From the NCBI GenBank assembly GCA_004525155.1, contig SPDA01000118.1:1-6353 (forward strand): a DNA stretch of 6,353 nt. Direction: 5' to 3'. The translations under genes and the position numbers were made by a program. Positions 1 to 6,351 of this stretch are shown here, piece by piece (positions within the stretch are counted from its first letter, which is position 1; each line of letters starts with the position of its first letter). The notes beneath the pieces were generated by a model. It was not told where the DNA came from and did no database searches. It worked only from the letters and a program-made list of their open reading frames with translations. This DNA comes from Spirochaetales bacterium. GTDB lineage: Bacteria > Spirochaetota > Spirochaetia > SPDA01.

Positions 1-1
1 C

Positions 2-1066
2 ACGGCCCTGGCCGGTGAAAAGCTCAAGGATGGAAATTTTTTCGGGGATGAAATCGAAGGGATAAAAAGCGCCGCCAGGCGCGCCTCGAACCTTACCAGG
101 CAGCTCCTCATTTTCAGCAGGAGACAGGTGTGGAGCCCCCGGGTAATCAATTTGAACCACGTTCTGGAAAACATGGAAAAAATGATAAGGAGCCTTATAA
201 AGGAGAACATAGGTTTCCAGTTTTATCCGGATGCGGAAAATCCCTATGTGTATGCCGACACTTCCCAGCTTGAGCAGGTCCTCATAAACCTGGCAGTGAA
301 CGCCCGCGACGCCATGCCGGCGGGCGGGAAATTATTGATAAAAACAGAGAATCTGACGAATATAAATCCCATGGAAGACCCTGTCCAGGCGGCGGGGGAG
401 GGGATTAACCGCTCTTTCGTGCTTCTCACCGTTACGGATAAGGGCATCGGCATAGAAGAAAGTAACATCGAAGAAATATTCGATCCTTTTTTCACGACGA
501 AATCGCTCAACGAAGGCACGGGCTTGGGATTGGCCACGGTCTACGGGATTGTGAAACAGAGCGGGGGACACATCAAGGTTTCGAGCGTTCCGGGCGCGGG
601 TACGTCCTTCCTTATCTATCTCCCCCAGGCAGACTCGAAGTTCGAGACGGTACCCGCCGAAACGAAAATCCCCGCCCTGCTTGCCGGAAATGAGACGATT
701 CTCCTTGTGGAAGATGAGGACAGCGTGCGTGAGCTTGTCTCGCGTTACCTCTCGCGCAAAGGCTACAACGTGCTCGAAGCCAGGAACGCCGGCGAAGCGC
801 TGATCCTGTTCGAACAGCATGCGAACCGCGTAAATCTGCTTATTACGGACATCCTGCTGCCCTTTATGAAGGGTGATGAACTCGCCGAGCGCCTCCGGAA
901 GACGAATCTCTCCCTTTGCACCCTGTTCATTTCCGGGTATCCCCTGCCTAACCGGCCGGACAGCGGCGGGGCGGACGGAACAAGGCTCTCCTGGTTCATG
1001 CAGAAACCTTTCGAGGCAGACGAGATACTTGCATTGGTGCGGCAAATATTTGATAATCGGCAATAA
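2..1066 (+). CDS. Hybrid sensor histidine kinase, C-terminal part (5' truncated by window edge)
   Basis: The frame is open from base 2 to the TAA at 1064-1066, giving 354 visible residues; the gene begins before the window. The first ~45 residues are the second helix of a DHp/HisKA domain (motif LTRQLLIFSRRQ), so the phospho-acceptor histidine lies just upstream, out of sight. The HATPase_c domain follows at ~55-210: N box NLAVNARDAM (Asn100), G1 box DKGIGI (146-151), F box FDPFFTTK (160-167), G2 box GTGLGL (172-177). A receiver domain fills ~232-349, with acid pair Glu237/Asp238, phospho-acceptor Asp283 (in LLITDILLP), Ser311 (LFISG) and Lys335 (QKPF). All catalytic ATP-binding and receiver residues in view are present. 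By family knowledge it autophosphorylates and passes phosphate to its own receiver, then probably to an external partner; it has no visible output domain. The GTG at 128 is an internal codon, because the domain continues upstream of it. The sensory input is unknown. Confidence 0.93.
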   Translation, partial: TALAGEKLKDGNFFGDEIEGIKSAARRASNLTRQLLIFSRRQVWSPRVINLNHVLENMEKMIRSLIKENIGFQFYPDAENPYVYADTSQLEQVLINLAVNARDAMPAGGKLLIKTENLTNINPMEDPVQAAGEGINRSFVLLTVTDKGIGIEESNIEEIFDPFFTTKSLNEGTGLGLATVYGIVKQSGGHIKVSSVPGAGTSFLIYLPQADSKFETVPAETKIPALLAGNETILLVEDEDSVRELVSRYLSRKGYNVLEARNAGEALILFEQHANRVNLLITDILLPFMKGDELAERLRKTNLSLCTLFISGYPLPNRPDSGGADGTRLSWFMQKPFEADEILALVRQIFDNRQ

Positions 1067-1080
1067 AGCGGGTCTCCGCT
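1067..1080 (+). terminator. Small hairpin after the kinase gene; weak terminator candidate
   Basis: Right after the kinase stop codon, AGCGG (1067-1071) can pair with CCGCT (1076-1080) around a GTCT tetraloop, a perfect 5-bp stem. The following bases (GATATTGATTTTA) are T-rich but not a proper T-run, so termination would be partial at best. It could be a weak terminator or attenuator between the kinase and lepA, or chance. Confidence 0.3.
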
Positions 1081-1084
1081 GATA

Positions 1085-1113
1085 TTGATTTTACAGCGTC
1101 TTTTGTGTATCTT
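1085..1113 (+). promoter_or_regulatory. Possible sigma-70 promoter for lepA
   Basis: TTGATT (1085-1090) and TATCTT (1108-1113) are spaced 17 bases apart, each matching four of six consensus positions. Transcription would then begin around 1119-1122, at or just before the lepA ATG, leaving essentially no leader. The match is modest. lepA may instead be read through from the kinase, whose stop lies only 55 bases upstream. Confidence 0.35.
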
Positions 1114-1121
1114 GTGAGCCT

Positions 1122-2921
1122 ATGAATCCGTTAACACGTAATTTCTGCATAATTGCCCATATCGATCACGGAAAATCAACGCTCGCGGACCGGTTCATCC
1201 AGAGGACGAAGATAATTGCCGAAAGGGAGTTCATGGACCAGATCCTGGACAGCATGGACATCGAGCGTGAAAGGGGAATAACAATTAAATCCCAGGCAGT
1301 AACCCTGCCTTTTACCTCGGAAGACGGGAAGACATATATCTTAAACCTTGTGGACACCCCCGGCCATGTGGATTTCTCCTACGAAGTTTCCCGGGCCCTC
1401 TCCGCCTGTGAAGGGGCCCTGCTCCTCATAGACGCGACCCAGGGCGCCCAGGCGCAGACCCTGTCCAACATGTACATGGCCGCGGAACACGACCTGGAGA
1501 TAATACCCGTCATCAACAAGATCGATCTTGCCAGCGCCGATATCGACGCCGTGCTTCACCAGATAAACCACGACCTGGGGCTGGACCCGACCTTTGCGGT
1601 CAAGGTTTCCGCGAAGACAGGTCTTGGGGTGGAGGAACTGCTCGAGACAATAGTCCGGCGCATACCGCCGCCCGCGGGCGAAGCCGGGGATCCCCTGCAG
1701 GCACTGATTTTCGACAGCCATTACGATGCCTACAGGGGGGTTGTCATTCATGTCCGGGTATTCAATGGACAGCTGCGGCCGGGTATGAGCATACGGCTTT
1801 TTTCCAACCAGGTGGTTTACAAAGTGGAGGAAACCGGAATTTTCAGGATAGTTCTTGCGAAGAATGACGGCCTCGCCGCGGGAGATGTGGGCTATTTCAT
1901 AGCCGGCGTAAAACAGATTTCCGACATCCACGTGGGGGACACGGTTACCGATGAAGACCGCCCCTGCGGGAAAGCCCTTCCCGGGTTCCGCGCCGTAAAG
2001 CCCGTTGTTTTTTCATCCATCTACCCGGTGGACGCGAACGATTACGAGGAACTCCATACCGCCCTGGACAAGCTGATACTCAACGACAGCGCCCTGATGT
2101 ATGAAAAGGATTCCTCCGTGGCCCTTGGTTTCGGATTCCGCTGCGGGTTCCTCGGGCTGCTTCACCTGGAAGTGGTTCAGGAAAGGGTGGAACGTGAATT
2201 CGGCCTGTCCATCGTGCTCACCTCGCCGTCGGTAAAATACAGGATAACACTTAAGTCAAACGAGGTCATTCTCATAGACAACCCGCAGGAGTTTCCGGAC
2301 CCCGTAAACATTATTAAAACGGAGGAGCCCACCATCAGGGCTTCCATCATCACGCCGAAGGAATACCTGGGCAGCATCATAAATCTCTGTCTCGAAAAGA
2401 GGGGCGTGCAGCAGTCGATGACGTATCTCGACGAAAAGCGGGTGGATCTCGTTTACTCGATGCCCCTGGCGGAAGTGCTGTTCGATTTTTACGACAAGCT
2501 CAAGTCCGTGAGCAGGGGCTACGCTTCCTTCGATTACGAACTGACGGATTACCAGGAAACGGACCTTGTAAAGCTGGACATACTGCTTAACGGTAAACCC
2601 GTGGACGCCCTGTCCCAGCTCGTGTTCCGGGAGAACGCCTATTCCAGGGCCCGGCAGGTCTGCAGGCGGCTTAGTCTGGAAATCCCCAAGCACCAGTTCA
2701 AGATCCCCATTCAGGGGACCATTGGAAACCAGATAATCGCGAGGGAAACAATTACCGCTTTACGGAAGGATGTTACCGCGAAGTGTTACGGAGGCGATAT
2801 ATCGCGGAAGAGGAAGCTTCTTGAAAAACAGAAGGAAGGCAAAAAACGGATGAAGATGGTCGGCAACGTGGAACTTCCCCAGTCCGCTTTTCTGTCGGTG
2901 CTGAAATCCTCGGATGACTGA
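1122..2921 (+). CDS. lepA: Elongation factor 4 (LepA), ribosome back-translocating GTPase
   Basis: The product is 599 aa, the normal LepA length (~600), and collinear with the family. GTPase motifs are intact: G1 AHIDHGKST (12-20), G2 RGIT (51-54), G3 DTPGH (78-82), G4 NKID (132-135), G5 SAK (163-165). Domain II and the EF-G-like domains follow from ~190 (for example CGFLGLLHLEVVQERVEREF). The LepA-specific C-terminal domain is present, with the highly conserved KCYGGDISRKRKLLEKQKEG near 554-573 and the terminal signature LPQSAFLSVLK. LepA binds ribosomes and uses GTP; it has been linked to back-translocation under ionic stress and to translation initiation or 30S assembly. The ATG at 1122 gives the usual LepA N-terminus (RNFCIIAHIDHGKST). 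There is no good Shine-Dalgarno at normal distance: GTGAG at 1114-1118 ends only three bases before the ATG. The gene runs convergently into the DUF115 gene. It is complete and unremarkable in sequence. Confidence 0.98.
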   Translation: MNPLTRNFCIIAHIDHGKSTLADRFIQRTKIIAEREFMDQILDSMDIERERGITIKSQAVTLPFTSEDGKTYILNLVDTPGHVDFSYEVSRALSACEGALLLIDATQGAQAQTLSNMYMAAEHDLEIIPVINKIDLASADIDAVLHQINHDLGLDPTFAVKVSAKTGLGVEELLETIVRRIPPPAGEAGDPLQALIFDSHYDAYRGVVIHVRVFNGQLRPGMSIRLFSNQVVYKVEETGIFRIVLAKNDGLAAGDVGYFIAGVKQISDIHVGDTVTDEDRPCGKALPGFRAVKPVVFSSIYPVDANDYEELHTALDKLILNDSALMYEKDSSVALGFGFRCGFLGLLHLEVVQERVEREFGLSIVLTSPSVKYRITLKSNEVILIDNPQEFPDPVNIIKTEEPTIRASIITPKEYLGSIINLCLEKRGVQQSMTYLDEKRVDLVYSMPLAEVLFDFYDKLKSVSRGYASFDYELTDYQETDLVKLDILLNGKPVDALSQLVFRENAYSRARQVCRRLSLEIPKHQFKIPIQGTIGNQIIARETITALRKDVTAKCYGGDISRKRKLLEKQKEGKKRMKMVGNVELPQSAFLSVLKSSDD

Positions 2922-2946
2922 GCCGGCCCCCGCGCGGCGGCATCAG
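2918..2946. terminator. GC-rich hairpin between convergent genes, possible bidirectional terminator without T-run
   Basis: CTGA-GCCG (2918-2925) can pair with CGGC-a-TCAG (2938-2946), leaving A2942 bulged and a 12-base GC-rich loop. The stem covers both stop codons of the convergent genes. Pairing of the two TGA codons is automatic in this arrangement, so only the C-G pair at the base and the four GCCG/CGGC pairs are independent evidence. Neither strand has a T-run after the stem. A classical intrinsic terminator is therefore not supported; it could slow polymerase or act with Rho. Confidence 0.25.
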
Positions 2947-4523
2947 GATGCCAGGACTTTGGAAAGTACCGCCCTGTAATACGAAGCGGATTGGTGAATG
3001 CGTTTTATCATGCCGGTATCCTTGAGGTCCAGGCGGGGGAATTCCGGGAAATGGATGCAGACGTAATCGAGCTGCCGTACAAGGCCGGGGAACTCCGGGG
3101 ACCGGTGGTCGAGGTCCAGGAGTTTTTCAATGAGACCGAGTTCATCCTCCAGAAAGAGACGGACCTCCGGGGCCGTTGTTTCCACCGGGACTGAGGGTAT
3201 GGAGATGTTTGCATCCGCTAAATTTTCCTTCACCCTTCCCGATGCGTCGTGCACACGCGCAGACGTAGGCAGACCCCCGGTTCCCACGTCGAAAATCCTG
3301 CCGGATTGCCGGCAGACGGCGTTGAGGTTTTCCACGTAGGAATTAAGGACAAGGTCCGTATACACGCCCATCCCCGCTTTATTCTTTCTGCTTATCAGGG
3401 TCCGTGCCGCGGCGCGCGCGTAGAGCGGTGAAGGTTCAAGCCTGCGGTTTCCGGCAAGCGCCAGCGTGTGGGATGGAGCGCCCCTGGCATGCGGTTTGCC
3501 CCGCTGATAACAGAAATCGAGGCCGGATATATACACCGCCCCGGCAGTGAGTTTTTCCGCTATGTAGACGCCTGCAACTCCCACCGAACCCAGGGAAGGG
3601 ATGGTCCAGGGAATAAGGTTCGATTCCTTAAGCCTTGCAAAAAGCGCCGTTTCGGCAAAATCCGATGAAAAGAAACATGTTTTTCCGGGAAATTTCCGCG
3701 GTATCGCCGGATGGGAGGTGAGATCCGCGAAAAGCAGACAGGATTTACGGAAACCTCCGATAAAGTCCGCCGCGTTGTGCACCTGCGCCTCGAGGACTAC
3801 CACGGCATCGGGTTCAAGCCCAAGGGCAAGGAGGACCGGGAGAGCCGTATCCGCACAGAACAGAGAGAGTCTTTCCCTGTTTTCCCTGATAAAACCTGCA
3901 GATCCTTCTATCGATTCCCCGGCCCCGGCGAAAAATACCGGAGCCTGCATGGCGCCGGACGGAACCCGGCAGCTGCCCGGAAGCAGAGGCAGGTTCCTGA
4001 AAAGGTTTTTAAACCAGAGCGGGGCCATGTGCACCAGGGTCATTCTGTTCTGCCAGTATCTCTGGACGGCCTGTTCCGCGGCCTGGTGCATGGCGTTGTA
4101 GACAGCGGCATGAAGGTTATAACCGCCGTTGAGCGTAAGCAGGTAAACACGCCGGAAGCGCCCGGGATCCAGTTCCTCCACGGCGCGGGTAACGGCGTCG
4201 GCCCCGCCGCAGCGCAGCAGGGTGAGGGGACTGTCCGGGGGGATTACCGCCTGGACCTCCTTAAGGGAAAGGGCCATGAGGGGTTCTTCCGTCTCAATGC
4301 AGAGCACATGACAGTCCTCCGGCAGCCCTGCAAGAAGTTCCGGTATACCGTAAAGAAGGAGAGGCGAGGGAACGAGCACGAGGGTCCGCGGAAGGATTCT
4401 CAGGCTTTCCGCAAGCCTGCGGGGCTTTTCACCCGGATTTCTGTTTGAATAAAGATGTCTGCCGTGGAAAGAAATTGTCAAGCCCTTTCCCGTATCTTCG
4501 AGAAAGGGCCCTTCTTCCTTCAT
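2943..4523 (-). CDS. DUF115 family protein (Maf / MptE-like)
   Basis: The product is 526 aa, with ATG at 4521-4523 and TGA at 2943-2945. A DUF115-type core spans about residues 170-365. It carries a glycine-rich turn FFAGAGES (197-204), then ADTALPVLLALGLEPDAVVV (224-243), a serine/glycine stretch SLGSVGVAG (310-318) and GLDFCY (334-339), which match the usual order of conserved blocks. The N-terminal ~165 residues look like an alpha/beta domain (for example RTLVLVPSPLLLYGIPELL at 46-64), and the last ~100 are probably helical. No signal peptide or membrane segment is visible, so it should be cytoplasmic. Known relatives include bacterial Maf motility accessory factors, needed for flagellin glycosylation with nonulosonic acids, and archaeal MptE, a 6-hydroxymethyl-dihydropterin pyrophosphokinase. 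Which activity applies cannot be decided here. It is the second gene of a two-gene operon and overlaps the upstream stop by one base, so its translation is probably coupled. The usual Pro of the GxGPS turn appears to be Glu203. Confidence 0.75.
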   Translation of the reverse strand: MKEEGPFLEDTGKGLTISFHGRHLYSNRNPGEKPRRLAESLRILPRTLVLVPSPLLLYGIPELLAGLPEDCHVLCIETEEPLMALSLKEVQAVIPPDSPLTLLRCGGADAVTRAVEELDPGRFRRVYLLTLNGGYNLHAAVYNAMHQAAEQAVQRYWQNRMTLVHMAPLWFKNLFRNLPLLPGSCRVPSGAMQAPVFFAGAGESIEGSAGFIRENRERLSLFCADTALPVLLALGLEPDAVVVLEAQVHNAADFIGGFRKSCLLFADLTSHPAIPRKFPGKTCFFSSDFAETALFARLKESNLIPWTIPSLGSVGVAGVYIAEKLTAGAVYISGLDFCYQRGKPHARGAPSHTLALAGNRRLEPSPLYARAAARTLISRKNKAGMGVYTDLVLNSYVENLNAVCRQSGRIFDVGTGGLPTSARVHDASGRVKENLADANISIPSVPVETTAPEVRLFLEDELGLIEKLLDLDHRSPEFPGLVRQLDYVCIHFPEFPRLDLKDTGMIKRIHQSASYYRAVLSKVLAS

Positions 4524-6070
4524 TATTCTCCGGCCGATCCTTGGGGTACGAACATTTCGGCAAACTTTTCATTGAAATTGTCCGAAAACTTCGGAGAGGT
4601 GAGAAAATACCTCGACAGGCTCTCGTCCCTGAACTGCTGGACGATGTAGGGATAATAATAATCGAGCTGGAGAAGGTTCTCTTCCGGCGCATCACGCTCA
4701 TCGTGGAACTGGGCCAGGATGATGTTGCTTCCCATGATGACGGGTTCCGAAATTTCGTCCTTTTTAAGTTTGAAGGTTTCGAGAAAAAAGTTTTCGTTAT
4801 AGGCAGCCGTGTTGAGGGCGGTGTCCTCGCTCATGGACCGCACAGGCGAGAAAAAGAACGTGCCGCCGTAATTGACGGGGAAAAAATCGGTGGTAAAGAC
4901 GGCTTTATCCATGCTCTGAGAGGCTTTGTCGAACCCTTCGGCAGCCGCCAGGGTTTTCAGGTCCCGGGCTTTTCCGGTAAGATAATCCTCTATTTTGCCT
5001 GCTTCGAAGCGTTCCATGTAGGTGCGGACGGTTTTAAGCATTTCTTCGTTCGTCAGGTCCGGCGCCGAAGGCGATTCATCGCAGCGGTAGATGAACCAGA
5101 GAGAGGGACCGGCTATCACTTTGCTTATGTCGCCGGGGGAAAGCTCGAAGACCGTGTCCAGGTCGGATTTTTCCTTGAAGTCCGACTGGAGTTCGTAGTA
5201 CATCTTGTACCCCATGTCCCCGCCCTTCTCGGCATAGGTGTCTGTTGACTGATTTTTTGCCAGATCTTCGAAACGGCTGCCGTTCAAATTAAGCTGTTCG
5301 AGGATTTTTTTCGCTTCCGCTTCGCTCGTTTTAATCGCTATCCTGGAAAGTTTTATTTTTCTGAAAAGATCGCTGTTTTCCCTGCCGTAGGCGGTGACTT
5401 CGTCCAGGGGATAATCGGAATAGGCCCAGGTCACGTAAAAAAAACTGCGTTCCGGCGAAGCCATCGATTTCAAGAAATTGATTTCTTCCGTACTGTACTT
5501 CGTGTGCTCGAAAAGATCCTGCCTGTACTCCTGTTCCCTGAGCCCCTCCCGGAAGGTTTTTCTCGTATTCACCTTCTCGGTTATGGAAGCCTCATTGAAG
5601 AGGTTTTCGGAGAACTCCCCGTTCTCCATATAGGGTCCGTTCAGATAAATTTCTTCGTCCAGGTGCTGTTCGGTAATGTACATGCCTGCCGTATCGGTTT
5701 CCGAAAGGATTCCCAGGTGTACAACCGTCCTGTTGAAAGCTTCCCGCCAGACCTGGTAGGTCTGTCCCAGGACGTTTTGCTTGTCGAGGCTTTCGCTTAT
5801 CTGGGCAGCCAGCGCGTTGACCTGATTGGAAAAATAGTTGCCGTAGATGAATTCGATGTATTTCTTGCCGTAGGTGCCGAAAATCGACCTTCCCTGCGAA
5901 CCGCCCGCCTTGCTGGCGATCGGAACACCTATAAAGGTCACGACTATGAGAACAAGGAGACCGAGGCTGAATATGTAAAGAAAAGGTTTTTTGTTTCTTC
6001 TTTCTTCCAGCGGATGTACGGAATCCGCTGCTTTTTTCTGTTTAACTCTTCGTATTTCTCTGGATGGCAT
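4523..6070 (-). CDS. Membrane-anchored PpiD/SurA-like parvulin-family folding factor, probably non-catalytic
   Basis: The product is 515 aa from the ATG at 6068-6070, chosen because a good ribosome binding site (AAAGGGA, 6076-6082) sits five bases upstream and the predicted promoter lies just beyond. A GTG at 6121 would add 17 residues but falls upstream of the predicted -10. Residues 1-28 are strongly basic and cytoplasmic. Residues ~29-52 (LYIFSLGLLVLIVVTFIGVP core) form one membrane helix, with the rest predicted in the periplasm. Residues ~70-205 resemble the helical SurA/PpiD N-terminal chaperone domain. Residues ~238-333 form a PpiC-type parvulin domain, with AKNQSTD and EKGGDMGY matching the family's YSxD and GGDLG blocks. 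The two signature histidines are missing: the first (ARHIL-type motif) aligns with Arg243 in LSRIAIK, the second (GYHII-type) with Trp/Phe in SLWFIYR. Residues ~389-465 look like a second, eroded parvulin-like segment (KKDEISEPVIMGSN). The layout matches PpiD, an inner-membrane holdase for secreted proteins. Function is inferred, not proven. The stop TAA overlaps the next gene. Confidence 0.82.
   Translation of the reverse strand: MPSREIRRVKQKKAADSVHPLEERRNKKPFLYIFSLGLLVLIVVTFIGVPIASKAGGSQGRSIFGTYGKKYIEFIYGNYFSNQVNALAAQISESLDKQNVLGQTYQVWREAFNRTVVHLGILSETDTAGMYITEQHLDEEIYLNGPYMENGEFSENLFNEASITEKVNTRKTFREGLREQEYRQDLFEHTKYSTEEINFLKSMASPERSFFYVTWAYSDYPLDEVTAYGRENSDLFRKIKLSRIAIKTSEAEAKKILEQLNLNGSRFEDLAKNQSTDTYAEKGGDMGYKMYYELQSDFKEKSDLDTVFELSPGDISKVIAGPSLWFIYRCDESPSAPDLTNEEMLKTVRTYMERFEAGKIEDYLTGKARDLKTLAAAEGFDKASQSMDKAVFTTDFFPVNYGGTFFFSPVRSMSEDTALNTAAYNENFFLETFKLKKDEISEPVIMGSNIILAQFHDERDAPEENLLQLDYYYPYIVQQFRDESLSRYFLTSPKFSDNFNEKFAEMFVPQGSAGE
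4528..4531 (-). promoter_or_regulatory. Ribosome binding site of the DUF115 gene, inside the upstream gene
   Basis: Read on the minus strand the junction is GGAGAATAATG: GGAG lies four bases before the ATG at 4521-4523 and within the last codons of the PpiD-like gene (Gly-Glu-stop). The TAA stop and the ATG share base 4523. This arrangement fixes the DUF115 start and favours translational coupling. Confidence 0.8.
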
Positions 6071-6075
6071 GATAG

Positions 6076-6082
6076 TCCCTTT
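6076..6082 (-). promoter_or_regulatory. Ribosome binding site of the PpiD-like gene
   Basis: AAAGGGA on the minus strand lies five bases upstream of the ATG at 6068-6070. It decides the start in favour of this ATG over the in-frame GTG at 6119-6121. Confidence 0.75.
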
Positions 6083-6111
6083 AAGCGAAAGTAGTTGAAA
6101 ATTATCCAGAA

Positions 6112-6140
6112 AACATATCACGCCCCCCGGGTAATGTCAA
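6112..6140 (-). promoter_or_regulatory. Sigma-70 promoter of the ppiD-like/DUF115 operon
   Basis: On the minus strand a perfect TTGACA (6135-6140) is followed by a 17-base spacer and TATGTT (6112-6117, four of six consensus). Transcription would begin near 6105, giving a leader of about 35 bases that contains the ribosome binding site. The spacer holds a GC-rich CCGGGGGG stretch. Only the start site is inferred; the boxes are seen directly. Confidence 0.7.
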
Positions 6141-6210
6141 TGAAGGGCAGAGACGGAAAAGTATGCAGATAAGATTAAAAAAACGGGCCGTACACTTCGG
6201 TTTTTATCCT

Positions 6211-6231
6211 GGTTCAAATGCGGATTTAACC
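6211..6231. repeat. Imperfect inverted repeat just upstream of the tRNA promoter
   Basis: GGTT-c-AAAT (6211-6219) is complementary to ATTTAACC (6224-6231) around a GCGG loop: eight pairs with one bulged C (6215). It ends two bases before the -35 box of the tRNA-Asp promoter. No T-run follows on either strand, so it is not a terminator. It may be a protein-binding site or chance. Confidence 0.4.
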
Positions 6232-6233
6232 TC

Positions 6234-6262
6234 TTGACAAGAATGAAAAGGCTTATTATATT
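6234..6262 (+). promoter_or_regulatory. Strong sigma-70 promoter of tRNA-Asp
   Basis: TTGACA (6234-6239, perfect) and TATATT (6257-6262, five of six) are spaced exactly 17 bases apart. The predicted start near 6269-6271 leaves a 5' leader of only about 7-9 bases before the mature tRNA, to be trimmed by RNase P. This is the best promoter in the window, as expected for a stable RNA gene. Confidence 0.85.
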
Positions 6263-6277
6263 GTGCATCCATAACAA

Positions 6278-6351
6278 GGGGGCGTGGCGAAGCTGGTTAT
6301 CGCGCCGGCCTGTCAAGCCGGAGACCGCGGGTTCAATCCCCGTCGCTCCCG
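6278..6351 (+). tRNA. tRNA-Asp (anticodon GUC)
   Basis: All four arms fold. The acceptor pairs 6278-6284 with 6344-6350 (seven pairs including one G-U at 6281/6347). The D stem is GCGA/TCGC (6287-6290 with 6300-6303). The anticodon stem is CCGGC/GCCGG (6305-6309 with 6317-6321) around loop CTGTCAA, with anticodon GTC at 6312-6314. The variable loop is five bases. The T stem is GCGGG/CCCGT around TTCAATC (6332-6338). Invariant T8 (6285), A14, G18-G19 and T54-T55-C56 are present. The discriminator base G73 (6351) is the aspartate identity base. The 3' CCA is not encoded (AA follows), so it must be added enzymatically. Position 38 is A, where tRNA-Asp usually has C. Confidence 0.95.

Noticed and set aside
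128..130. GTG as the start of the kinase gene
   Set aside because: The frame stays open to the window edge, and the residues before it are clear DHp/HisKA sequence, so it is an internal valine.
332..1063. Long open frame on the minus strand opposite the kinase gene
   Set aside because: It is fully antisense to intact ATPase and receiver domains and resembles no family I recognise.
3711..4448. Long open frame on the plus strand opposite the DUF115 gene
   Set aside because: It is antisense to a recognisable family member and its translation is arginine/glycine-rich and low in recognisable motifs, typical of a GC-rich shadow frame.
4445..5248. Long open frame on the plus strand opposite the PpiD-like gene
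   Set aside because: It lies antisense to a well-supported gene with recognisable domains. Its product shows no family resemblance and it has no promoter of its own; it is a shadow frame.
6119..6121. GTG start that would lengthen the PpiD-like protein by 17 residues
   Set aside because: It lies upstream of the predicted -10 box (6112-6117) and has no good ribosome binding site; the ATG at 6070 has both a promoter leader and AAAGGGA at five bases.
6174..6206. A-run, short CCG/CGG stem and T-run that looked like a terminator on either strand
   Set aside because: Only three sound pairs form around a seven-base loop, with the rest G-U or mismatched, and it lies between divergent promoters where no transcript needs ending.
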